DNA from: JAHFRG01 sp036522275
GTDB taxonomy: Bacteria; Pseudomonadota; Gammaproteobacteria; Burkholderiales; JAHFRG01
Assembly: GCA_036522275.1 (NCBI GenBank)
Contig: DATDGC010000069.1
Span: 30,870 to 94,869, forward strand
DNA: 64,000 nt
Reading direction: 5' to 3'
A program made the translations under genes and the position numbers. Below are positions 27,344 through 36,041 of this stretch, piece after piece. The notes under the pieces are model-generated. The model worked only from the letters and a program-made list of their open reading frames with translations, was not told the DNA's origin and searched no databases. Within the stretch, counting starts at the first letter, position 1; each line of letters opens with the position of its first letter.

Positions 27344-27835
27344 ATGGTTAAATTACACACCAGCTTCGGCACTATCACGCTGCAACTGGACGCCGAAAAA
27401 GCCCCGATTTCGTCGGCCAATTTTCTCAAATACGCGGAAGACGGCTTTTATGGCAACACGCTATTTCATCGCGTAATTGACGGCTTCATGATACAAGGCG
27501 GTGGATTCGAGCCCGGAATGAAGCAAAAAGCAACGGTGCCGCAAATTCAAAATGAGGCGAACAACAGGCTTAAAAACGAAGCCTATACCATAGCCATGGC
27601 GCGCACCAGTGATCCCCATTCCGCCACTAGCCAGTTCTTCATCAACGTCGCTGACAACGCGTTCCTGAACTTCACCGCCCCCACCCCGCAGGGTTACGGT
27701 TATTGCGTGTTCGGCCGAGTGATGAATGGAACCGAAGTGGTGGACAAAATTAAGAAAGTCAAAACCGGAAGCCGCCCCGGCCATCAGGACGTGCCGTTGC
27801 AAGACGTTATTATCCAAAGCGTCGAAGTAGTTTGA
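27344..27835 (+). CDS. ppiB: peptidyl-prolyl cis-trans isomerase, cyclophilin type (PpiB-like)
   Basis: 163 residues, no signal peptide, so cytoplasmic (PpiB type rather than PpiA). Cyclophilin landmarks: catalytic Arg in TLFHRVIDGFMIQGG, SATSQFFINVADN, and the GYGYCVFGRV strand. GGAAGGA ribosome-binding site stands 6 nt before ATG 27344; the frame extends upstream to 27326 without such a site. First of three plus-strand genes with lpxH and a GST. Confidence 0.95.
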   Translation: MVKLHTSFGTITLQLDAEKAPISSANFLKYAEDGFYGNTLFHRVIDGFMIQGGGFEPGMKQKATVPQIQNEANNRLKNEAYTIAMARTSDPHSATSQFFINVADNAFLNFTAPTPQGYGYCVFGRVMNGTEVVDKIKKVKTGSRPGHQDVPLQDVIIQSVEVV

Positions 27836-27894
27836 AACCGGATTCAGGATTGAGTTAACCCTCTTCTGTAACGCTTACTGTGCCACGAAGCCTG

Positions 27895-28617
27895 ATGAAA
27901 CCCACTTTATTCATCTCCGATCTTCACCTGTGCGTTAGCCGCCCGCACATCAACCGCGTTTTTTTCACTTTCATGGAGCGCATCGCAGTGAAGAGTAAAG
28001 CGCTGTATGTGCTGGGCGATTTGTTTGAGTACTGGGCAGGCGATGATGATCTCGATGACTCTTTCAACGCGCAGGTGATTTCTGCTTTCCGCAATCTGAC
28101 CGAGCAGCAGGTGGCGCTTTACATCATGCACGGCAACCGCGACTTTCTGATGGGTGAGGCCTTCGCTTGCGCCTGCACCGCGCAGCTTGTGCCTGATCCA
28201 AGCCTGATAGACCTCTACGGCACACCCACCCTGCTGATGCACGGCGACACGCTTTGCACCGACGATACCGCTTACCAGACGTTCCGCGCCCAGGTTAGAA
28301 ACCCGGCCTGGCAGAAAACTTTCCTCTCGCAGCCGCTCGCGGAGCGCAAGGTGGCGATTGAAAAAGTACGCGCGCAAAGCGAGCAGGAAAAAGGCCAAAA
28401 ACCTGAAGCCATCATGGATGTGGCCCCCGTGGCAGTGGAAAAAATGCTGCGCGAATACCATTATCCGCGACTGATACACGGCCATACCCACCGCCCGGCC
28501 AAGCACTCGCATCAGTTGGACGGCAAGACCTGTGAACGCTGGGTGTTAAGCGACTGGTACAAACACGGCGAGTATTTGCGCTGCGACGATTCCGGTTGCA
28601 GCGCCATCAAGCTGTAA
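27895..28617 (+). CDS. lpxH: UDP-2,3-diacylglucosamine diphosphatase
   Basis: Hydrolyses UDP-2,3-diacylglucosamine to lipid X in lipid A synthesis, at the inner face of the membrane. 240 residues. Metallophosphoesterase motifs with metal ligands: SDLHL at 8-12, GDLFEYW, GNRD in MHGNRDFLMG, and GHTHRP. The ATG at 27895 gives MKPTLFISDLHL; an upstream GTG at 27880 would add five residues but has no better ribosome-binding site. It follows ppiB, a common pairing. Confidence 0.95.
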   Translation: MKPTLFISDLHLCVSRPHINRVFFTFMERIAVKSKALYVLGDLFEYWAGDDDLDDSFNAQVISAFRNLTEQQVALYIMHGNRDFLMGEAFACACTAQLVPDPSLIDLYGTPTLLMHGDTLCTDDTAYQTFRAQVRNPAWQKTFLSQPLAERKVAIEKVRAQSEQEKGQKPEAIMDVAPVAVEKMLREYHYPRLIHGHTHRPAKHSHQLDGKTCERWVLSDWYKHGEYLRCDDSGCSAIKL

Positions 28618-28638
28618 CCTCATCTATATGGAGGCAAC

Positions 28639-29262
28639 ATGAAACTCTACGGCTTTCCCCTTTCCCCGAACACGCGCAAGGTGATCGCGGTCGCCAAACA
28701 TCTCGGCCTGCCGCTGGAGTTACAAGTTGTGGACCTCGGCAAAGGAGAACAGCGGCGACCGGAATTCATGAAACTCAATCCCAACGCTAAGACGCCGGTA
28801 CTAGTGGACGGCGATTTCGTGCTGTGGGAATCGACCGCTATCATGGAATATCTGGCCTCGAAAAAACCCGGCAACAGCCTGTGGCCGAACGATGCGCGGC
28901 AGCGCGCTGATATTTCACGCTGGCTGTGCTGGACCATTGCGCACTGGGGGCCAGCCTGCGGCATTTTTCTGTGGGAAAACATGATCAAGAAAATGCTGAA
29001 CATGGGCGAGCCCGACGCGGCAAAATTGAAAGATGGCGAGACTCAATTCCAGACGCTGGCAAGCGTTCTGGACAGCCACTTGAAGGGCCGCGAATACCTC
29101 ACCAGCTCCCAAGTAACTCTAGCGGATTTCTCGGCGGCGTCCTGGATCGCCTACGCCGATGCCGCGTGCATGCCTTGGGCGTCCTATTCCAGCATCAAGA
29201 GCTGGTACGCGCGCATGGACAAGCTTCCTGCATGGCGCGACAGCGCGCCAAAGATGGGCTAA
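28639..29262 (+). CDS. glutathione S-transferase family protein
   Basis: 207 residues: thioredoxin-like N-terminal domain (1-80; MKLYGFPLSPNTRKVIAVAK with Ser9 as the likely thiol-activating residue, and NAKTPVLVDGDFVLWES with the cis-Pro and the Glu-Ser pair that bind glutathione) and a helical C-terminal domain. GGAGG ribosome-binding site. The substrate is unknown. It ends 6 bp from the convergent peroxiredoxin gene, and both could serve thiol-based detoxification. Confidence 0.9.
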   Translation: MKLYGFPLSPNTRKVIAVAKHLGLPLELQVVDLGKGEQRRPEFMKLNPNAKTPVLVDGDFVLWESTAIMEYLASKKPGNSLWPNDARQRADISRWLCWTIAHWGPACGIFLWENMIKKMLNMGEPDAAKLKDGETQFQTLASVLDSHLKGREYLTSSQVTLADFSAASWIAYADAACMPWASYSSIKSWYARMDKLPAWRDSAPKMG

Positions 29263-29268
29263 CAACGG

Positions 29269-29838
29269 CTACGCCGGGTTGCGTGAAAGCCAGTTGATGA
29301 CCTGCTGCGCGTTCTGGTCGGGCGGAAACACCGGATAAAACACTTTCACAATCCGCCCGTCGCGCACGATCAAGGTAAGCCGCTTGATCAGTGTCATCTC
29401 TCCCACTTCAAAAGTAGGCAGACGCAGCGCACTGACGAATTGAAGCTCCCCGTCGCTTAATAACGCAAAGGGCAGATGCAGCCTTTGCGCGGCTTCCTGC
29501 TGATACCCCGTGTTTTGCGTGCTCAAGCCAAACACGCTTGCGCCGAGCGTGTTCAGCTCATCATAATGATCACGAAAGGCACAGGACTGCGGTGTGCATC
29601 CTCTTGCTCCCGGAATCTCGTTCCAACCTTTCGGCATTTCTTGATCCGGCCTGCCGGTGCGGGGATAACAGTAAAACACCGTGGTTCCGGCCAGACTCGA
29701 TAATTCCACCTTGCCGCCGCTGGTTACAGGCAAGGCTATCGAAGGCAGGCGCAAACCTAGCAGATGATTACATGCGCCGTCATCCACCGGGAGCGGCAGA
29801 TTTTCAGGCAGCTGGTAAATGCTGTCAGTTCTTGGCAC
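29269..29838 (-). CDS. peroxiredoxin (AhpC/TSA-like)
   Basis: 189 residues, thioredoxin fold. The motif FYCYPRTGRPD followed by PGARGCTPQSCAFRD places Cys81 and Cys86 five residues apart, the two-Cys arrangement of a little-studied peroxiredoxin branch in which CTPQ-x-C replaces the usual T-x-x-C centre. It probably reduces hydroperoxides using cellular thiols. No signal peptide. It is immediately downstream of metZ (1 bp between metZ stop and its ATG), so it is likely co-transcribed with metZ and thus under the metZ leader. Confidence 0.88.
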   Translation of the reverse strand: MPRTDSIYQLPENLPLPVDDGACNHLLGLRLPSIALPVTSGGKVELSSLAGTTVFYCYPRTGRPDQEMPKGWNEIPGARGCTPQSCAFRDHYDELNTLGASVFGLSTQNTGYQQEAAQRLHLPFALLSDGELQFVSALRLPTFEVGEMTLIKRLTLIVRDGRIVKVFYPVFPPDQNAQQVINWLSRNPA

Positions 29839-29839
29839 G

Positions 29840-31018
29840 CTAAACGTTTTTCAAGCCGCGCTCAACGTCGGCCTTAATATCGTCCATCGCTTCCAATCCA
29901 ACCGCAATCCTAAGCAATCCATCCACCACCCCTGCCGCGCTGCGCGCTTCCTGGGAAATGCGCCCATGCGTCGTGGAGGCGGGATGGGTAATCGTACTTT
30001 TCACGTCGCCGAGATTGGCGGTGATTGAAATCATGCGGGTTGCATCCACCACCCGCCACGCCGCCTGCTTGCCGCCTTTCACCGTAAAGGAAACGATGCC
30101 GCCGCCCGTTTTTTGTTGCTGCAAAGCCAAGCGGTGCTGGGGATGCGAAGGCAATCCAGGGTAATACACCTTCTCTATCACAGGCTGTTTCTCCAGCCAG
30201 CGCGCAAGTTCCAGGGCATTCGCTGAGTGCGCATCCATTCTGATTTTCAAGGTCTCCATGCCTTTTAACAGTACCCAGGCATTAAACGCACTTAAAGTCG
30301 GCCCGGCAGTGCGCAGAAACCCGAATACGCCTTCCATGATGACATCGCGTTTCCCCAGCACCGCGCCGCCCAACACCCTACCCTGCCCGTCGAGATACTT
30401 GGTGGCGGAATGGATGATGATGTCGGCGCCGAATTCCAGCGGCCGCTGCAGCATCGGGGTGCAGAAACAGTTGTCCACCACCAGCCACGCGCCGGCCTTC
30501 TTTGCAACCCGGCTCAACGCAGCAATATCGGATATTTCGGTGAGCGGATTGGAAGGCGTTTCCAGGAATAGTATTTTGGTGTTGGGTTTTACCGCCGCAT
30601 GCCAGGCGTTCACATCGGTCGCCGAAACGAAAGTGGTTTCCACGCCGAAACGCGAGAAAATGTTATTGAAGAGCTGCACGGTGGCGCCGAAAATGCTATG
30701 TGAAGCGATGATGTGATCACCGCTTTTGAGTAAACCCATGACGCAGGCGAGTATTGCCGACATGCCGGAAGCGGTAGCGACACAGGCTTCCGCCCCTTCC
30801 AGTGCGGCAAGCCGCTCCTGGAACGCGGTGACGGTGGGGTTGGTGAAACGCGAATAGATATTGCCGGGCTCGTCTCCCGCAAAGCGCGCCGCCGCCTGCG
30901 CCGCATTCTCAAACACGAAGCTCGAAGTGAGGTATAACGCTTCCGAGTGCTCGTTGAACTGGCTGCGGTGGGTGCCGGCGCGCAGCGCCAGGGTTTCCAA
31001 TTGGTAATCGTCAGACAT
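29840..31018 (-). CDS. metZ: O-succinylhomoserine sulfhydrylase
   Basis: PLP enzyme of the Cys/Met metabolism family that makes homocysteine from O-succinylhomoserine and sulfide. 392 residues. PLP Lys in HSATKYLDGQGRVLGG, substrate blocks YSRFTNPTVTAFQERLA and ETPSNPLTEISDI. The family cannot be separated perfectly from cystathionine gamma-synthase by eye, but the MSDDYQLETLALRAGTHRSQ start and position after purF fit MetZ. ATG 31018 has GGGGA 6 nt upstream. The 137-nt leader contains a SAM-II-like aptamer and an intrinsic terminator, so SAM feedback on transcription is expected. Confidence 0.93.
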   Translation of the reverse strand: MSDDYQLETLALRAGTHRSQFNEHSEALYLTSSFVFENAAQAAARFAGDEPGNIYSRFTNPTVTAFQERLAALEGAEACVATASGMSAILACVMGLLKSGDHIIASHSIFGATVQLFNNIFSRFGVETTFVSATDVNAWHAAVKPNTKILFLETPSNPLTEISDIAALSRVAKKAGAWLVVDNCFCTPMLQRPLEFGADIIIHSATKYLDGQGRVLGGAVLGKRDVIMEGVFGFLRTAGPTLSAFNAWVLLKGMETLKIRMDAHSANALELARWLEKQPVIEKVYYPGLPSHPQHRLALQQQKTGGGIVSFTVKGGKQAAWRVVDATRMISITANLGDVKSTITHPASTTHGRISQEARSAAGVVDGLLRIAVGLEAMDDIKADVERGLKNV

Positions 31019-31031
31019 AGTTCGTCCCCTG

Positions 31032-31067
31032 AAAAACAAAAACCCGGTCGCTTGCGCGGACCGGGTT
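31032..31067 (-). terminator. intrinsic terminator in the metZ leader
   Basis: On the minus strand AACCCGGTC, a 9-nt loop, GACCGGGTT, then TTTTGTTTTT. It ends 13 nt before the metZ start codon and begins just after the SAM-II-like aptamer, so it fits both as the purF terminator and as the expression platform of the riboswitch. Confidence 0.85.
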
Positions 31068-31069
31068 GG

Positions 31070-31124
31070 CCTCGCTTTAGCGGCATTTGTAACGCGCCCG
31101 CAAGCTGATATCAAATCGGCGCAG
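31070..31124 (-). promoter_or_regulatory. SAM-II-type riboswitch upstream of metZ
   Basis: The minus strand reads, in order: P1 left arm GCGCC (31122-31118), loop GATTTG (31117-31112), a short linker, CTTGC, P1 right arm GGCGC (31097-31093), GTTA, CAAATG (31089-31084) and the conserved GCTAAAG (31081-31075). P1 pairs perfectly, and ATTTG pairs with CAAAT to make the pseudoknot. Compared from memory with the metX SAM-II element of known structure (GAUUUA with UAAAUG), one A-U pair is replaced by G-C, a compensatory change that supports the pseudoknot. The gene controlled, metZ, is the expected one. SAM-II is known mostly from Alphaproteobacteria. No covariance-model search has been run. Confidence 0.78.
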
Positions 31125-31154
31125 TTATTAAGGTACTCTGCCGGAACTTAATTG

Positions 31155-32681
31155 TCAATCCACGGTCAGCAGGTTCAAATCGAGCTGGTTGCTGGATGCA
31201 GCCTCTTCTTTCTGCCGGCGCGCGCCATCGCAACGCTGCGCTTCGATATTGGCCAGGTATTCCGGAGAAACATCGCCGGTGATGTATTCTCCGCTGAAAC
31301 ACGAGGTCTCGAAATTGGCAATCTTGGGATTCACCTGCTGCGCAGCGTGCACCAGCGCGTCCAAATCCTGGTAAATCAGTTTGTCTGCGCCGATTTCGCG
31401 GGCGACTTCGTCGTCGCTGCGGCCGTTGGCAATCAGTTCCTGGCGCGTCGGCATGTCTATGCCGTAAACATTGGGATAACGCACCGGCGGCGCGGCCGAG
31501 GCGAAATACACCTTGCGTGCGCCCGCCTCGCGCGCCATCTGCACGATCTCGCGACTGGTGGTGCCGCGCACGATGGAATCATCCACCAGCAACACGTTCT
31601 TGCCCCTGAACTCCATGCTGATCGCATTAAGCTTCTGGCGCACCGATTGCTGGCGTTGCACCTGGCCGGGCATGATGAAAGTGCGCCCGATATAGCGGTT
31701 CTTGATGAAACCTTCGCGGTATGGAATGCCAAGACAGTTGGCAAGCTGCATCGCACTGGGGCGGCTTGAGTCTGGTATGGGTATCACCACGTCTATGTCC
31801 AAATTCCGGTAGTGCCGCTTAATTTTGTCCGCCAGGCTCTCGCCCATGTGCAGGCGGGTTTCATATACGGAAATGCCGTCAATCACTGAATCCGGGCGCG
31901 CCAGGTACACGTATTCGAAAATGCAGGGGTTGCGCGTAGCGTTCGCCACGCACTGTTTGCTGTAAAAATTACCGCTATCGTCTATGAAAATCGCTTCGCC
32001 CGGGGCGACATCGCGCGTCAGTTCAAAACCCAAGGTATCCAGCGCCACGCTTTCGGAAGCAACCAGATATTCCGTCCCGCGTTCGCTGTGGCACTGCCCC
32101 ACCACCAGCGGGCGGATGCCGAAGGGGTCGCGAAACGCCAACAGACCATAGCCCGCAATCATTGCCACTACCGCGTAAGCGCCGCGGCAGCGCCGGTATA
32201 CTCCCGACACCGCGTTAAAAATGGTAGCCGTATCCAGGGAGTGATTGCCGCAGGATTCCTGCAATTCGTGCGCCAGCACGTTCAGCAACACTTCGGAGTC
32301 GGAATTGGTATTGACGTGGCGCAAGTCCTGGCGGAACAGCTCGCGCTTTAATTGCTCGGTGTTGGTAAGGTTGCCATTGTGTCCGAGCACGATGCCAAAC
32401 GGCGAATTCACGTAAAACGGCTGGGCTTCGGCTGGCGAATCAGCTGATCCAGCAGTCGGATAACGCACATGAGCGATACCCATGTTGCCCCGCAGCGCGC
32501 GCATGTTGCGGGTACGGAACACGTCGCGCACCATGCCGCTGCCCTTGTGCATGTTAAAAGTATTGCCTTCCGCCGTGACGATGCCCGCCGCATCCTGGCC
32601 GCGATGCTGCAGCACCAGCAGGCCATCATAGAGCAGCTGGTTCACCGGGATTTTTGCCACGACTCCGAGAATTCCACACAT
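31155..32681 (-). CDS. purF: amidophosphoribosyltransferase
   Basis: First committed step of purine synthesis: PRPP plus glutamine to phosphoribosylamine. 508 residues. Ntn-hydrolase nucleophile Cys2 directly after Met in MCGILGVVAK, glutaminase blocks GIAHVRYPTAG and GHNGNLTN, and the PRPP-binding loop VLLVDDSIVRGTTSREIV. It follows cvpA by 12 bp, and the cvpA-purF pair is widespread. Its message probably ends at the terminator before metZ unless read-through feeds metZ. Confidence 0.98.
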   Translation of the reverse strand: MCGILGVVAKIPVNQLLYDGLLVLQHRGQDAAGIVTAEGNTFNMHKGSGMVRDVFRTRNMRALRGNMGIAHVRYPTAGSADSPAEAQPFYVNSPFGIVLGHNGNLTNTEQLKRELFRQDLRHVNTNSDSEVLLNVLAHELQESCGNHSLDTATIFNAVSGVYRRCRGAYAVVAMIAGYGLLAFRDPFGIRPLVVGQCHSERGTEYLVASESVALDTLGFELTRDVAPGEAIFIDDSGNFYSKQCVANATRNPCIFEYVYLARPDSVIDGISVYETRLHMGESLADKIKRHYRNLDIDVVIPIPDSSRPSAMQLANCLGIPYREGFIKNRYIGRTFIMPGQVQRQQSVRQKLNAISMEFRGKNVLLVDDSIVRGTTSREIVQMAREAGARKVYFASAAPPVRYPNVYGIDMPTRQELIANGRSDDEVAREIGADKLIYQDLDALVHAAQQVNPKIANFETSCFSGEYITGDVSPEYLANIEAQRCDGARRQKEEAASSNQLDLNLLTVD

Positions 32682-32693
32682 TCCGGATTTCCT

Positions 32694-33185
32694 TTACTGG
32701 AAATTAATACGTTTTGACAAACCTTCAGGAAGCCAGGTTTTAACGTAGGTGGCCACTCTTTCTAGCTGCGGGCTAAATAGCGCGTCCTTCCACATCGGCT
32801 GTTTGGGCAGCGAAGTGAGGCCTCCTAGCAGCACCAATATCAGCACCATCAAGTAACCTCGTGCCAAGCCAAATACCGCTCCAAGGCAGCGGTCGGCCAC
32901 GCTCAAAACCGAGGCTTTCACCAATTTGGAGCATAGAATCGCGATCAGGCTCATGATCACCAGCACCGTTAAGAATATTACTGCAAATCCCACCATCAGC
33001 CGCAGCGATGGGTTGCTCAGGGTGTCCGGAAGCTGCGCAGCGATTTCCACTGTGTAGTACTGCGCTGCCAAGAACGCCAACACCCACGCTGTAAGCGCCA
33101 GCACTTCGCGCACTGCGCCGCGAATCACGCTTAACACAACCGACAGGCCGATGATAAAAATTACCGCGTAATCAAAAACCGTCAT
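32694..33185 (-). CDS. cvpA: CvpA family inner-membrane protein
   Basis: 163 residues with four predicted membrane helices (about 4-24, 28-50, 66-88 and 102-124), the DUF/CvpA layout. In E. coli CvpA is needed for colicin V production and, by later work, envelope homeostasis; the biochemical role is unknown. It starts 7 bp after the stop of the SPOR gene and leads into purF. Confidence 0.93.
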   Translation of the reverse strand: MTVFDYAVIFIIGLSVVLSVIRGAVREVLALTAWVLAFLAAQYYTVEIAAQLPDTLSNPSLRLMVGFAVIFLTVLVIMSLIAILCSKLVKASVLSVADRCLGAVFGLARGYLMVLILVLLGGLTSLPKQPMWKDALFSPQLERVATYVKTWLPEGLSKRINFQ

Positions 33186-33192
33186 GGTCCGG

Positions 33193-33786
33193 CTACCTGG
33201 AAGTCACCACTCCGTCCATGCCCAGCGCCTTCATGCGATCCAGCGCTTTTTCCGCGGCATCACGGCTTTCGTAAGGCCCGGCGCGCACCCGGGTTTTTTC
33301 GCCATCCGCGGTTTTCAGTACCTCTGTGTATGCGCGGATGCCGCTTGCGGTCAGCTTTTGCTGCAACTGCTTTGCCTTGTCGCTATTGGAAAACGCGGCG
33401 AGCTGCACCACATAGGCGCTGGATTTACTTTCCGCTTTGGTGACTTTCTCGTTTTTTCCCTGTGCCGTCGTGGCTGTTTCTTTGTCCGGACTAGGTTTGG
33501 AAGCGGGTGGCAGCAGTGGGGGTACCGCGATTTCAGTCTTTTGCGGCTTGACGGCAGCCTCGGCAGTGCCGGATTTTTCGGGAACCGGAATCACACGGGA
33601 TGCGAAACTTCCACCATTTTGCGCCGGTATCTGGATTTTGATGGCCTGGCTCACCGGCCTGGGCTCACCGTCCAGCAGCATGGGCAGCACTATCACCATC
33701 AGCGTGACCAGGGCAATTGCTCCTATTAAGCGCCTTCTGGCGCGCTTTTTCAGTCGTAGTTGCTCGTCACTGATCGTTCTTGCCAT
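33193..33786 (-). CDS. SPOR domain protein (DedD-like)
   Basis: 197 residues: cytoplasmic basic N-terminus (RLKKRARRR), one TM helix at about 19-37, a Pro/Lys/Ala-rich periplasmic linker and a C-terminal SPOR domain (123-195; SAYVVQLAAFSNSDKAKQL, RVRAGPYESRDAAEKAL). SPOR domains bind denuded glycan strands at the septum, so a role in division is likely. Located between folC and cvpA, the standard position of dedD in proteobacteria. Confidence 0.92.
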   Translation of the reverse strand: MARTISDEQLRLKKRARRRLIGAIALVTLMVIVLPMLLDGEPRPVSQAIKIQIPAQNGGSFASRVIPVPEKSGTAEAAVKPQKTEIAVPPLLPPASKPSPDKETATTAQGKNEKVTKAESKSSAYVVQLAAFSNSDKAKQLQQKLTASGIRAYTEVLKTADGEKTRVRAGPYESRDAAEKALDRMKALGMDGVVTSR

Positions 33787-33814
33787 ATACGCAAAATTCT
33801 CTTGGCATCAGGTT

Positions 33815-35107
33815 TTACTCGCCGCTGCGCCTGCGCAGCACACCAGCTACGGTATGGAATGAGCCAAAAACAATTATTCTATCATTTTCAGCCGCCAATT
33901 TACAGGCTTGATCATAGGCTTCGCCGAGACTTGCAAAACCCGATATCGCCGGTTGCGGCACACCTGCCCGCAGCAATTCCCGCGTGAGATCGGAAACCGA
34001 AGCCCCGCGGCGCTCGCTGCTTATGCTTGCTATGAGCCAGTTGTTCACCTGCGGTTTCAGAACCCGTGCCGCGCCAGCGATATCCTTGTCTTTGAGCATG
34101 CCGAACACAGCGAACGTGTTGCGGTAAAATCCCATGTTCGCCAGATTCACCGATAACGCCGCAGCTGCTTGCGTGTTGTGTGCCACATCCAGAATCACCA
34201 CGGGCCTGCCCGGCAGCACCTGGAAGCGCGCGGGCAAATCCACTTCTATAAGCCCGCGGCGGATTTCTCCCATCCCCACTGGGAATTTGTCCTTAAGCTC
34301 ATCCAGTGCGGCTAGCGCGGCGCTGGCGTTCTGCAACTGGTACGCGCCGCGCAACGCGGGATAGGGCAGTGCGTGACGCCTGCCGCCACGCCCCCAGTAT
34401 TGCCACTGATTTTTTTCCGCTACCAAGCCAAAATCCTGGTTGATGCGAATCAATCGTGCACCGATATTCGTTGCATGCTTGGTAAGCGTTTCAGGGATAT
34501 CCGCTTCCGCGCATACCGCAGGCTTTCCCGTGCGAAAAATGCCGGCTTTTTCGAAAGCGATTTGCTCCCTAGTATTGCCGAGATAGTCCATATGGTCAAA
34601 ATCCACGCTGGTCACCACTGCACAGTCGGCATTGAAGGCATTGACCGCATCGAGCCTGCCGCCCAGGCCCACTTCCAGAATCGCCACATCGAGCCCGGCT
34701 TCGATGAAGAGCAACATCGCCGCCAGCGTGCCGTATTCGAAATAGGTGAGCGGAATGCCGTGGCGCGCCGCCTCGATTTTCTCGAACACCCGGACCAACG
34801 CCGCATCATCTACCGGCTTGCGGTTGATACGCACGCGTTCGTTGTAGCTGAGAAGATGCGGCGAGGTGTAGCAGCCGACGCGATAGCCGGCAATGTTCAG
34901 AATGGCTTCCAGAAATGCACAGGTGGAGCCTTTGCCGTTGGTTCCGCTTACCGTGATGATGGGAAATCCGGGTTCAAGCTTGAGCGTGTTCTTGACTTGC
35001 AGTACGCGATCCAGTCCAAGCGAGATCGCCCGCGGGTTCAGGCTTTCCAGATAGGCAAGCCAGCCAGATAAGCTTTCCGGCTTGGCGTTGGGAATCTCGG
35101 GTTTCAC
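33815..35107 (-). CDS. folC: folylpolyglutamate / dihydrofolate synthase
   Basis: Mur-ligase-like enzyme adding glutamate to dihydropteroate and folates. 430 residues. P-loop SGTNGKGSTCAFLE at about 50-63, metal and substrate blocks TSPHLLSYNERVRIN and EVGLGGRLDAVNAF, C-terminal domain with DVAHNTQAA. Its ATG overlaps the accD stop by 4 bp, indicating translational coupling. The accD-folC-SPOR-cvpA-purF order is conserved. Confidence 0.97.
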   Translation of the reverse strand: MKPEIPNAKPESLSGWLAYLESLNPRAISLGLDRVLQVKNTLKLEPGFPIITVSGTNGKGSTCAFLEAILNIAGYRVGCYTSPHLLSYNERVRINRKPVDDAALVRVFEKIEAARHGIPLTYFEYGTLAAMLLFIEAGLDVAILEVGLGGRLDAVNAFNADCAVVTSVDFDHMDYLGNTREQIAFEKAGIFRTGKPAVCAEADIPETLTKHATNIGARLIRINQDFGLVAEKNQWQYWGRGGRRHALPYPALRGAYQLQNASAALAALDELKDKFPVGMGEIRRGLIEVDLPARFQVLPGRPVVILDVAHNTQAAAALSVNLANMGFYRNTFAVFGMLKDKDIAGAARVLKPQVNNWLIASISSERRGASVSDLTRELLRAGVPQPAISGFASLGEAYDQACKLAAENDRIIVFGSFHTVAGVLRRRSGE

Positions 35108-36027
35108 AAATGATTTGGGGCTGGAGATTTCGCGTTGGAAGCGGTCAAGCCGTCCGAATTCAGGCTCGCTGCAGGTAGCCGCATCAGCAGCGTGATCAGG
35201 TTGGCGAGCTTGTCGCGCATCTGCCTGCGGTCAACGATCATGTCAATTGCGCCGTGTTCGAGCAGGAATTCGGCACGCTGGAAGCCCTCGGGCAGCGTCT
35301 CGTGCACTGTCTGTTCGATGACGCGCGGGCCGGCAAAACCGATCAGCGCGCCCGGTTCGGCGATTACCACGTCGCCGAGCATGGCGAAGCTAGCGGAAAC
35401 GCCTCCCATGGTGGGATCGGTCAGCACCGATATAAACGGCAGTTTGGCCGCGGATAATTGAGTGAGTGCCGCGGAGGTTTTCGCCATTTGCATGAGTGAC
35501 AATAACCCTTCCTGCATGCGCGCGCCCCCGCTTGAAGTAAAACACACGAGCGGCAGGTTTTGCTCGATACACACCTGCACGCCGCGCACAAAGCGCTCGC
35601 CCACCGCCGAACCCATCGAGCCGCCGAGAAATCTAAATTCAAACGCCGCGGCAATCAGCGGCACGGTCTTGACGCTGCCCTGCATCACCACCAGCGCCTC
35701 GGTTTCATCCGTTTCGGCTTGCGCCAGCTCCAGGCGTTCGTTGTAGCGCATATCATCTTTGAATTTTAAGGTATCCACCGACGCCACTTCGGCGCCGATT
35801 TCGTAGCGGCCTTCACTATCCAGCAAGACGTCCAGGCGCGCTCTCGCCGGTAGGCGGTTATGGTGGCCACACTTGGGACAGACATTCAGATTGTTTTCCA
35901 GCTCACTGCGATAGAGCACCGCTTCACACATCGGGCACTTGGTCCACAACCCCTCGGGGACGGTTTTCTTGGCCCCGGTTACGTTGCGCTTGATTTTCGG
36001 CGGCAGCAGTTTCTGAAGCCAGCTCAT
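35104..36027 (-). CDS. accD: acetyl-CoA carboxylase carboxyltransferase subunit beta
   Basis: Beta half of the carboxyltransferase making malonyl-CoA for fatty acid synthesis. 307 residues. N-terminal zinc ribbon with Cys31, Cys34, Cys50 and Cys53 (CPMC and CPKC), then the crotonase-like core with SSGGARMQEG and GGVSASFAMLGDV. The last ~20 residues are variable. 14 bp after trpA; overlaps folC. Confidence 0.98.
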   Translation of the reverse strand: MSWLQKLLPPKIKRNVTGAKKTVPEGLWTKCPMCEAVLYRSELENNLNVCPKCGHHNRLPARARLDVLLDSEGRYEIGAEVASVDTLKFKDDMRYNERLELAQAETDETEALVVMQGSVKTVPLIAAAFEFRFLGGSMGSAVGERFVRGVQVCIEQNLPLVCFTSSGGARMQEGLLSLMQMAKTSAALTQLSAAKLPFISVLTDPTMGGVSASFAMLGDVVIAEPGALIGFAGPRVIEQTVHETLPEGFQRAEFLLEHGAIDMIVDRRQMRDKLANLITLLMRLPAASLNSDGLTASNAKSPAPNHL

Positions 36028-36041
36028 CAGTCGTTGCTCAC

